This document shows positions 16,527 through 22,962 of a stretch of 64,000 nt of DNA, piece after piece. The stretch's first letter is position 1; each line of letters begins with the position of its first letter. Source of the DNA: UBA1479 sp040216635 (GTDB lineage Bacteria; Pseudomonadota; Alphaproteobacteria; Rhodospirillales; Casp-alpha2); assembly GCA_040216635.1 (NCBI GenBank), contig JAVJOU010000014.1, forward strand, positions 1 to 64,000, written 5' to 3'. The notes below the pieces were generated by a model. It was not told the origin of the DNA. It searched no databases and saw only the letters and a program-made list of their open reading frames with translations. A program made the translations under genes and the position numbers.

Positions 16527-17402
16527 ATGTTCAAGGGCTCTTTCCCTGCGCTGATTACCCCCTTCAAAGATGGAGAGGTGGACGAATCGGCATTCAAGAG
16601 CTTCGTCGAATGGCAGATCGCCGAAGGTACGGACGGGCTTGTCCCTTGCGGTACGACCGGTGAATCGCCGACGCTCAGCCATGAAGAACACATGCGGGTC
16701 ACCGAATGGTGCATCGAAGCCGCCGACGGGCGCGTTCCGGTCATCGCCGGTGCCGGTTCCAACTCGACCAAGGAAGCGGTCGAGCTGACCAAGCACGCCA
16801 AGGCCGCCGGGGCCGATGCTGCGCTGGTCGTCACGCCTTATTACAACAAGCCGACGCAGGATGGCCTGTATCATCATTACAAGACCATCCATGACGAAGG
16901 CGGCCTGCCGATCATCATCTACAACATCCCGGGCCGCTCGATCGTCGATATGTCCGTAGCGACCATGGCCAAGTTGGCGGAATTGCCCAACATCGTCGGC
17001 GTCAAGGACGCGACCCAGGATCTGGCGCGCCCCATCAACACGCGGCTCGCGATCAAGAAGGATTTCTGCCAAATGTCCGGCGAAGACGGCACGGCGATTC
17101 CCTTCATGGCGGCAGGCGGCCACGGCTGCATTTCCGTCACGGCCAACATCGCGCCGCGCATGTGTTCCGACATGCAGCGCGCTTGGCGCGAAGGCGACAT
17201 GGCCAAGGTCATGGATCTGCAGGACCGCCTGACGCCCGTGCACAACGCCTTGTTCTGCGAAACCAGCCCGGGGCCGGTGAAATACGCGGCATCGCTGCTT
17301 GGAAAATGTTCGGCGGAAACGCGTCTGCCGATCTGCGAAATCGCTGAAACCAGCAAGACCAAAGTGCGTGACGCCATGGTCGCGGCTGGTTTGCTGAACT
17401 GA
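16527..17402 (+). CDS. dapA: 4-hydroxy-tetrahydrodipicolinate synthase
   Basis: The 291-residue TIM-barrel aldolase has PCGTTGESPTLSHEEH, VIAGAGSNSTKEAVELT, VTPYYNKPTQDGLYHHY, the catalytic tyrosine loop YNIPGRS, and the Schiff-base lysine in GVKDATQD at about 160. It condenses pyruvate with aspartate semialdehyde in lysine and meso-diaminopimelate synthesis. AAGGAG at 16515-16520 fixes the start at ATG 16527. An in-frame upstream GTG near 16431 would add a non-conserved leader overlapping the slt promoter. dapA-smpB after a divergent slt is a recurring alphaproteobacterial order. Confidence 0.96.
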   Translation: MFKGSFPALITPFKDGEVDESAFKSFVEWQIAEGTDGLVPCGTTGESPTLSHEEHMRVTEWCIEAADGRVPVIAGAGSNSTKEAVELTKHAKAAGADAALVVTPYYNKPTQDGLYHHYKTIHDEGGLPIIIYNIPGRSIVDMSVATMAKLAELPNIVGVKDATQDLARPINTRLAIKKDFCQMSGEDGTAIPFMAAGGHGCISVTANIAPRMCSDMQRAWREGDMAKVMDLQDRLTPVHNALFCETSPGPVKYAASLLGKCSAETRLPICEIAETSKTKVRDAMVAAGLLN

Positions 17403-17448
17403 TCGACCGCACGGGCCGCCCGCACGGACGGTCGTGGAGTTTCAACCC

Positions 17449-17928
17449 ATGGCCCAGAAAAAGAAGAAAGGCCCGCCCGGCAACGTGGTGGCGCAAAACC
17501 GCAAGGCGCGGCACAACTTCTTCATCCTTGAGGATGTCGAGGCCGGCATCATGCTGACCGGCACCGAGGTCAAATCCCTACGCCTGGGGCGCGGCTCGCT
17601 GGTGGATGCCTATGCGGCGGACGAAGACGGCGAGTTATACCTCTACAACGCCGATATCCCGAAGTACGAGCAGGCGGGGCTCAACAATCACGAGCCCAAA
17701 CGCAAACGCAAGATGCTGCTGCATCGGCGCGAGATCGCGCGCCTTTCCGGGGCCGTCAATCGCAAGGGCATGGCCCTGGTGCCGCTTGCCGTTTACTTCA
17801 ATAAACGCGGCCTGGCCAAGGTTCAGCTTGCCCTGGCCGAAGGCAAACACAAGTACGACAAGCGCGAGACCACGAAGGCCCGTGACTGGGGCCGGCAAAA
17901 AGCGCGTTTGCTGCGGGACAAGGGATAA
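17449..17928 (+). CDS. smpB: SsrA-binding protein (trans-translation factor)
   Basis: The 159-residue basic protein shows the SmpB fold: NRKARHNFFILEDVEAGIML, TGTEVKSLRLGRGSLVDAYA, HEPKRKRKMLLHRREIARL, GMALVPLAVYF, and the C-terminal KRETTKARDWGRQKARLLRDKG tail that enters the ribosomal A site. It delivers tmRNA to stalled ribosomes. GTGGAG at 17434-17439 acts as the ribosome site for the ATG at 17449. It lies 46 bp after dapA and 4 bp before the molybdoenzyme gene, so all three may share a transcript. No ssrA gene was seen in the window. Confidence 0.96.
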   Translation: MAQKKKKGPPGNVVAQNRKARHNFFILEDVEAGIMLTGTEVKSLRLGRGSLVDAYAADEDGELYLYNADIPKYEQAGLNNHEPKRKRKMLLHRREIARLSGAVNRKGMALVPLAVYFNKRGLAKVQLALAEGKHKYDKRETTKARDWGRQKARLLRDKG

Positions 17929-17932
17929 GAGC

Positions 17933-18682
17933 ATGCCCGGCGGCAACGGTGACGATCGGTTCAAGGACCTGTTCGCCGGGCGCAGCGGGTCGGTGCTGGG
18001 GGATATGAAGGCCCAGGCGGATAAAGACGCCTCGCGCGACACGCCGCCGCCGGACAGCAAGCTCACACAAACCAAGAAACAATGGGCCCGTGATGCTCGT
18101 CAGCCCCAGACGCGGCGGCGCGACGGCGGCGGACGCATGCCGCCGGGCCAGCATCTTTCTCAGGATTGGCCTGTGCTTGATCTGGGGCACAGGCCGCTGG
18201 TCCCGACGGACCAATGGGAAATGAAGGTTCTGGGGGCTGTCGACCGGCCCCTGACTCTGTCATGGCAGCAGTTCCTGGACTTGCCGCAGATCGACCTGAC
18301 CACCGATATCCATTGCGTGACGTCCTGGTCGACCTATGACAACCGATGGCGGGGCGTCGCCGTGCGCACCCTGGCGAACGCGGCGGGCCTGAAAGACACG
18401 GCGGGATTCGCCGTGCTCCATTCCCACGATGGCTACACCACCAATCTGCCGCTCGACCATTTCCTGGCCGACACCTCACTGATCGTCCATTCGTGGAACG
18501 GCGCGCCGTTGACCCGTGACCACGGCGGCCCGGCGCGGGCCGTGGTGCCGTCGCTCTATTTTTGGAAAAGCGCCAAATGGCTGCGCCAGATCACGTTCCT
18601 GGAAAAGGACGCCCCGGGCTATTGGGAAACCCGGGGCTATCACAATCTGGGCGATCCCTGGAAGCAGCAGCGTTACGGGTGA
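17933..18682 (+). CDS. Sulfite oxidase-like molybdopterin-dependent oxidoreductase
   Basis: The 249-residue protein begins with a polar, low-complexity stretch of about 75 residues rich in D, Q, R and P, then the sulfite-oxidase/YedY-type molybdopterin domain. The cofactor-ligating cysteine lies in TDIHCVTSWSTYDN. Other signatures are RGVAVRTLANAAG and HGGPARAVVPSLYFWKSAKW. There is no twin-arginine signal peptide or membrane helix, so it is likely cytoplasmic (YuiH-like group), unlike periplasmic MsrP. The substrate is unknown. The 4-bp gap to smpB suggests co-transcription. The composite repeat at 18694-18833 lies immediately after its stop. Confidence 0.85.
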   Translation: MPGGNGDDRFKDLFAGRSGSVLGDMKAQADKDASRDTPPPDSKLTQTKKQWARDARQPQTRRRDGGGRMPPGQHLSQDWPVLDLGHRPLVPTDQWEMKVLGAVDRPLTLSWQQFLDLPQIDLTTDIHCVTSWSTYDNRWRGVAVRTLANAAGLKDTAGFAVLHSHDGYTTNLPLDHFLADTSLIVHSWNGAPLTRDHGGPARAVVPSLYFWKSAKWLRQITFLEKDAPGYWETRGYHNLGDPWKQQRYG

Positions 18683-18693
18683 ACCCAACATTC

Positions 18694-18833
18694 ACCACAG
18701 AGACACAGCGGCAGTAAGAGAAATCTGGACCCCCACCTGCGCGGGGGTGACGGGTTGAATCGCTCTTCATCGTCATTCCCGCGAAAGCGGGAATCCACTG
18801 ACCTTCTCCTCACTGCCTCACTGTCTCTGTGGT
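18694..18833. repeat. Composite palindromic repeat with terminal inverted repeats (MITE/REP-like)
   Basis: The ends are perfect 12-bp inverted repeats, ACCACAGAGACA (18694-18705) and TGTCTCTGTGGT (18822-18833); imperfect complementarity extends further inward (GGCAGTAAGAG against CTCCTCACTGCC). Inside are two palindromes: a C5/G5 stem around 18729-18750 (CCCCCACCTGCGCGGGGG) and a perfect 8-bp stem ATTCCCGC-GAAA-GCGGGAAT at 18775-18794. Similar modules are widespread as dispersed intergenic repeats in proteobacteria. It fills the gap between two convergent genes and could also act as a bidirectional transcription barrier. No second copy was noticed here. Confidence 0.7.
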
Positions 18834-18841
18834 TAGCCTTT

Positions 18842-19540
18842 TCAGCGTTTGGCGAACTGCTTGTCACCGAACATGACCGAACGCTGTTCGTCGGTCAGCG
18901 GGCCACGCTCGCCGCGCTCGGCTTCCAACACTTGGCAGCCGCGCTGCACGCCGGGGCGGGCGTTCAGGGTCTCGGACCACCGTTTGACATTGGGAAAATC
19001 GTCCAAGCTATGCCCCTGGCGGTCGATCGACCGGGTCCAGGGGAAGGTCGCGATATCGGCGATGGTGTATTCGGGACCCGCTAGGTATTCGCTTTCGCCA
19101 AGCTGCTTGTCCATCACGCCGTAAAGACGGCCCGCTTCCTTGGTGTAGCGGTCGATGCCGTATTGGATTTCCTCCGGTGCATAACCCCGGAAATGATGGG
19201 CCTGACCGAACATGGGGCCGACGCCGCCCATCTGCCACATCAGCCATTGCAGGGTGTCGTATTTGGCGATGGGATCCGTGGGCAGGAACTGGCCGGTTTT
19301 TTCCGCCAGATAGATCAGAATGGCGCCGCTTTCGAACAGGGAATAGGGCTTCCCGCCGGGGCCGTCGTGATCGATGATCGCGGGAATGCGGTTGTTGGGC
19401 GAGATTTTCAGGAATTCAGGCTCGAACTGGTCGCCTTTCTGGATGTTGATCCCATGGGCTTTGTATTCCAATCCCGTCTCTTCGAGCATGATATGAACTT
19501 TGTGGCCGTTGGGTGTGGGCCAGGAATAGGCATCGATCAT
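18842..19540 (-). CDS. Glutathione S-transferase (YfcG/YghU-like, Nu class)
   Basis: The 232-residue cytosolic protein has a thioredoxin-like N-terminal domain (MIDAYSWPTPNGHKVHIMLEE, SPNNRIPAIIDHDGPGG, LFESGAILIYLAEKTG) with the cis-Pro in RIPAI. An all-helical C-terminal domain follows, containing the N-capping-box-like region YTIADIATFPW. TPNG near the N-terminus, and the SPNNRIPAI segment, match the bacterial Nu-class GSTs that act as disulfide-bond reductases or peroxidases with two glutathiones. It converges on the molybdoenzyme gene with the composite repeat between. Substrate not determinable. Confidence 0.9.
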   Translation of the reverse strand: MIDAYSWPTPNGHKVHIMLEETGLEYKAHGINIQKGDQFEPEFLKISPNNRIPAIIDHDGPGGKPYSLFESGAILIYLAEKTGQFLPTDPIAKYDTLQWLMWQMGGVGPMFGQAHHFRGYAPEEIQYGIDRYTKEAGRLYGVMDKQLGESEYLAGPEYTIADIATFPWTRSIDRQGHSLDDFPNVKRWSETLNARPGVQRGCQVLEAERGERGPLTDEQRSVMFGDKQFAKR

Positions 19541-19769
19541 TTCGGGTGCAGACCTTTCAATAGATTTTCAGGCCGCGATGGCGCGGCTGTGTGACAAAGA
19601 ACAGCGATGGGGGCGTCGGATGTATTGCCCGGCCGCTGGATAAATCATAGTTTAGGGCAAATTCCGCCGGCCGCCAGAGAATGCGCCGGAAAAACACTTA
19701 ATCCGCGGATGAACAATCCGTGAGGAACACATCCAGAGCCGGTCGAGCGTTAAGGAAAAGGAACGAGCC

Positions 19770-20000
19770 ATGTCGAACGCGCTTCTGCATCTTGTCTTCG
19801 GCGGCAAGGTCACGGACCCCCAAGGTCAGGATTTCGTCGATCCCGATAATCTGGATATCGTGGGCATCTATCCCAATTATGCCAAGGCCCTGACGGCCTG
19901 GCGCGGCGCATCGCAGGCCAATGTGGACGATGCCAACATGAAATATGTGATCGTGCACCTTCACCGGCTGCTTGAGCCCGAGGAAACACACGGCCACTAA
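19770..20000 (+). CDS. DUF4170-family small protein
   Basis: This 76-residue soluble protein begins MSNALLHLVFGGKVTDPQG and contains LDIVGIYPNYAKALTAWRGASQANVDDA and YVIVHLHRLLEPE. These match my recollection of DUF4170, a small family largely restricted to alphaproteobacteria with no known function. The translation is well supported: AAGGAAAAGGA precedes the ATG, and composition is as in neighbours. The 229-bp gap upstream contains no recognisable gene or hairpin with U-tract. It faces a DUF4169 gene tail to tail, an association of interest because both families have similar phylogenetic range. Confidence 0.8.
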   Translation: MSNALLHLVFGGKVTDPQGQDFVDPDNLDIVGIYPNYAKALTAWRGASQANVDDANMKYVIVHLHRLLEPEETHGH

Positions 20001-20040
20001 GCCGCCGAAACCTGAAATCGTCTGAAATGTGAAAGAGGGG

Positions 20041-20058
20041 CTTTCCCGCAAGGGAAGG
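20041..20058. terminator. Small hairpin between convergent DUF4170 and DUF4169 genes
   Basis: CTTTCCC-GCAA-GGGAAGG forms a 7-bp stem (one G-T pair) closed by a stable GCAA tetraloop in the 72-bp gap between two convergent genes. No U-run follows on the plus strand, so efficiency as a Rho-independent terminator is doubtful; a bidirectional role is inferred only from position. Confidence 0.3.
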
Positions 20059-20072
20059 GCGGTCGCCTGTCG

Positions 20073-20273
20073 TCAACCGGCGGGCTTGTCGGTTTCGGGA
20101 TCGAGCTGCTTGCCGTCCAGGTCCTGGATGTTGCGTTCACGCTCGGCTTTGTCCGTGTGCCGCTTGGCTTTGTTGCGGCCGTGGCGGACACGATTTTCCT
20201 CGGCGGCACGCGTACGCTCCTGGCGCTGCTTCTCCTTACGGTATTGGCGTAAGTTGACAATCTCCGCAGTCAT
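20073..20273 (-). CDS. DUF4169-family small basic protein
   Basis: The 66-residue, highly charged protein starts MTAEIVNLRQYRKEKQRQER and continues with a run of Arg/Lys/Glu residues (AAEENRVRHGRNKAKR). This is the pattern I associate with DUF4169, an alphaproteobacterial family of unknown role. It is predicted to be a single long helix; a nucleic-acid or ribosome contact would suit the composition, but nothing shows this. It converges with the DUF4170 gene and lies upstream, on the same strand, of nothing closely spaced (its start is 108 bp from the uracil-DNA glycosylase stop). Confidence 0.78.
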   Translation of the reverse strand: MTAEIVNLRQYRKEKQRQERTRAAEENRVRHGRNKAKRHTDKAERERNIQDLDGKQLDPETDKPAG

Positions 20274-20381
20274 CCCGTCCCTCCGTTCCTATTCGGCGCT
20301 CTGTACAAAAGACCGCCTAAAAACGATAACCCGAACAATTGCTTGCCGCCAAGCCCTTGTTACAGGGGGATGAATGAAGCC

Positions 20382-21029
20382 CTAGGCGACCGCCAACAAC
20401 TCGGCGATTGCTTCGAATACGTCATGAAACATTTGCGTCGTCAGGCGCCCCGTATTCGTGTTGTAGCGCGAACAATGATAGCTATCGACCAGCCACAGGC
20501 CGTTTGACAGGGTATGGCGATTGCCATGGCCGAAAGGGAAATCCTTCTTTCGCTCGCCCAGGGCGGACAGGATATTTCCGTGCGAAACCCCGCCCAGGGC
20601 CAGGATCACCCGCAAATTCTTCATGGCCCCGATTTCGTCAATCAGGAACGGGCGGCAGGCCTTGCATTCCGGGCCGGTCGGTTTGTTTTCCGGGGGAACG
20701 CAGCGCACGGCGTTGGTGATCCGGCAGCCGCTCATGGTCAAGCCGTCATCGGGTGCGGCACCGTATTCTCCTTGCGTCCAGCCGAACGCCCCCAAGGTCG
20801 GGTACAGAAGATCGCCGGCATAATCGCCGGTGAACGGCCGTGACGTGCGGTTGGCCCCGCGCAACCCGGGGGCCAGACCGACGATCAATACCTGGGCGTC
20901 CAGGCCGCCGAACGACGGCACGGGCGCGTTATGCCAATCGGGAAACTTAACCCGGTTGTCCGCCCGGAAGGCGGCCAGACGCGGACAGAGCGCGCAGTCG
21001 GATGAAGGGTCTTTAAACGCAGACGGCAT
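20382..21029 (-). CDS. Uracil-DNA glycosylase, family 5-like (UdgB)
   Basis: The 215-residue protein has the family 4/5 UDG layout. The N-terminal cysteines CALCPRL and later CKACRPFL provide an iron-sulfur site. Motif A is VGLAPGLRGANRTSRPFTGD, lacking the polar active-site residue of family 4, as in family 5. Motif B is DSYHCSRYNTNTGRL. It should remove uracil and some oxidised or deaminated bases from DNA. It starts 5 bp after the NYN-nuclease gene on the same strand, so the two are very likely one operon. Confidence 0.88.
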   Translation of the reverse strand: MPSAFKDPSSDCALCPRLAAFRADNRVKFPDWHNAPVPSFGGLDAQVLIVGLAPGLRGANRTSRPFTGDYAGDLLYPTLGAFGWTQGEYGAAPDDGLTMSGCRITNAVRCVPPENKPTGPECKACRPFLIDEIGAMKNLRVILALGGVSHGNILSALGERKKDFPFGHGNRHTLSNGLWLVDSYHCSRYNTNTGRLTTQMFHDVFEAIAELLAVA

Positions 21030-21034
21030 GGGCC

Positions 21035-21667
21035 TTAGACGACCTCGACTTCAGCCTCGTCATCATCGTAATCGTCATCGTCGTCGTAATCATCGAAATC
21101 GTCATCGGGCAGGGCGCCGGGGGCCTGCCCCTGGCCGCCGCCGGCGCGCTGAATTTCGTCCTGCAGGGTTTTCAGTTCGATGAAGGTATCGGCCTGACGG
21201 CGCAATTCATCGGCGACCATGGGCGGCTGCGAGCGCACGGTGGACACCACGCTGACACGCAATCCCTTGCGCTGCACGGCTTCGACCAAGCGGCGGAAAT
21301 CGCCGTCGCCGGAAAAGATCACGATATGATCCAGCGTATTCGCCATCTCCATCACGTCGATGGCAAGCTCGATATCCATGTTGCCTTTGATCTTGCGGCG
21401 CCCCGCGGAATCGGTGAATTCCTTGGTCGGCTTGGTGACCATGGTATAGCCGTTGTAATCCAGCCAATCGACCAGCGGTCGGATCGGCGAATACTCCTGG
21501 TCCTCGACTATGGCCGTGTAGTAGAAGGCCCGCACCAGCCGACATTTCTTGGAAAACACGGAAAGCAGCCGCTTGTAGTCGATGTCGAAATTCAAGGCCC
21601 GGGCGGCGGCGTACAGGTTTGATCCGTCGATAAAAAGCGCGACGCGTTCTTCCGGATAAAAATCCAT
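21035..21667 (-). CDS. NYN-domain (LabA/DUF88) protein with acidic C-terminal tail
   Basis: The 210-residue protein has the PIN-like NYN nuclease core. Metal-binding acidic residues lie in VALFIDGSNLYAAARAL, KGNMDIELAIDVMEMA and HIVIFSGDGDFRRLVEAVQ, followed by SVVSTVRSQPPMVADELRRQAD. After a Gly/Gln linker the last 25 or so residues are almost all Asp, Glu and Tyr (DDDFDDYDDDDDYDDDEAE). NYN domains are putative RNases; LabA/LimD-type members are common in bacteria. The tail is unusual and might mimic nucleic acid or bind a basic partner. Coupled to a uracil-DNA glycosylase gene; divergent from folK. Confidence 0.85.
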   Translation of the reverse strand: MDFYPEERVALFIDGSNLYAAARALNFDIDYKRLLSVFSKKCRLVRAFYYTAIVEDQEYSPIRPLVDWLDYNGYTMVTKPTKEFTDSAGRRKIKGNMDIELAIDVMEMANTLDHIVIFSGDGDFRRLVEAVQRKGLRVSVVSTVRSQPPMVADELRRQADTFIELKTLQDEIQRAGGGQGQAPGALPDDDFDDYDDDDDYDDDEAEVEVV

Positions 21668-21802
21668 TTTGAAAACCCTCTGGTTAAAATTACTTGGTCA
21701 AAAACACGGTGCGGATATTCCACGCAAATCCAATATGAAACACTTAAGTCTCAATTATATGATTGGCAATAGATCGTGCGGCACCGGCCGGGGCAGGCGA
21801 AT

Positions 21803-22345
21803 ATGAGCGCGCCCGTGATCATCGGGGTCGGCGGCAACATTCCGACCGAACAATACGGCCCTCCGCGCGCAACCTGCGGGGCCGCCCTTCATGCCCTGTC
21901 CCAGGACCCAGCAGTCACGATTTCAGCCCATGCCGGATGGTATGAAACCGCGCCGGTGCCCATTTCCGACCAGCCGTGGTTCGTGAATGGTGCCGTTTCC
22001 GTGGAAACGGATCTGACGCCGGATGCTTTGATGACGCTGCTGTTGGATATTGAAACCCGGTTCGGGCGGCGGCGCAGCGAACGCAACGCCCCCCGGATTC
22101 TGGATCTGGACCTGCTGACCTTCGGGCAACGGATTCTCACTGGAAACCTTGAGGTTCCGCACCCCAGGCTTCACCTTCGATCCTTTGCCGTCCTGCCGAT
22201 CCGTGACCTTGCTCCCGACTGGATTCATCCGGTACTTGGGCGCTCTATCAGCGAGATTGCAGCCGGTCTTCCGGCAGACCAGGAAATCCGCCCCCTGGCG
22301 GATGGCGGCGGGTATTTGGGCACGGAATGGCAGGCCCCGGAATAA
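21803..22345 (+). CDS. folK: 2-amino-4-hydroxy-6-hydroxymethyldihydropteridine pyrophosphokinase
   Basis: The 180-residue protein (ATG 21803, with GGGCAGGCGA upstream) has the HPPK signatures GVGGNIP at the N-terminus, WYETAPVPISDQPWFVNGAV, the RRRSERNAPRILDLDLLTFG block with the two Mg-binding aspartates, and PHPRLHLRSFAVLPI. It transfers pyrophosphate from ATP to hydroxymethyldihydropterin in folate synthesis. It is followed by rpoZ after 103 bp; the folK-rpoZ-rsh order is familiar in alphaproteobacteria. The 135-bp AT-rich gap before it carries the divergent promoters for folK and the NYN gene. Confidence 0.93.
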   Translation: MSAPVIIGVGGNIPTEQYGPPRATCGAALHALSQDPAVTISAHAGWYETAPVPISDQPWFVNGAVSVETDLTPDALMTLLLDIETRFGRRRSERNAPRILDLDLLTFGQRILTGNLEVPHPRLHLRSFAVLPIRDLAPDWIHPVLGRSISEIAAGLPADQEIRPLADGGGYLGTEWQAPE

Positions 22346-22448
22346 TTCGCTGAAAAGCTTGAAAATCCACGCGCCCGGGCATATAACCCACAGCCTTGCC
22401 GACGAACGGCGATATTGATTCCACACATTCCGACACCGGAGGTACCGC

Positions 22449-22856
22449 ATGGCCCGCGTTACGGTCGAAGATTGCGTCATGAAAATCCCCAACCGCTTTG
22501 AGCTTGTGATGATCGCGGCTCAGCGGGCTCGCCACATTTCCGCCGGCGCGCCGCTTTCCGTCGACCGCGACAACGACAAGAACCCGGTCGTGGCCCTGCG
22601 TGAAATCGCCGATGAAACCATCACCCTGGATGACCTTGAAGAATCCTTGATCAAAGGCCTTCAGAAGTACGTACAGATCGAGGAATCGATCGAAGACCTG
22701 GATCCCGCGGTTCCCGAACCGGCGCAGCTTTCCGGCGCAACCGGTGAAGGTGAAGAAGGTGAGGGTGCGACTTTGGATGTGGACGATAACGCGGACCCTG
22801 CTACCATGGGCCCTGACGTTGTTTTCCAGGATGCGGAGATTGGACTGGAGGACTGA
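22449..22856 (+). CDS. rpoZ: RNA polymerase omega subunit
   Basis: The 135-residue protein starts MARVTVEDCVMKIPNRFELVMIAAQRARHIS, the conserved omega core, with the NKNPVVALREIADE segment slightly degenerate (DKNPVVALREIAD). A long acidic C-terminal tail of the kind seen in alphaproteobacteria follows. Omega binds beta-prime and helps assemble RNA polymerase; with the RNAP it forms a ppGpp site. CGGAGG at 22436-22441 is a strong ribosome site. The neighbouring rsh gene makes or removes that alarmone, so the pairing is functional and widely conserved. Confidence 0.96.
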   Translation: MARVTVEDCVMKIPNRFELVMIAAQRARHISAGAPLSVDRDNDKNPVVALREIADETITLDDLEESLIKGLQKYVQIEESIEDLDPAVPEPAQLSGATGEGEEGEGATLDVDDNADPATMGPDVVFQDAEIGLED

Positions 22857-22962
22857 AGTCCTCGTCCATGCACATTCCAGGGCGGAGCGTCGGCGCCGTT
22901 TGACGCCGCTTCCGCCATTCTGAGGGCAGCGTCCCGGTATTAACGGTTGAAGGCGCGCCCAA

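Noticed and set aside
16385..16834. N-terminal extension of the lytic transglycosylase across the dapA start
   Set aside because: The extra 150 codons overlap the dapA coding region in antisense and precede an obvious signal peptide; not conserved-looking.
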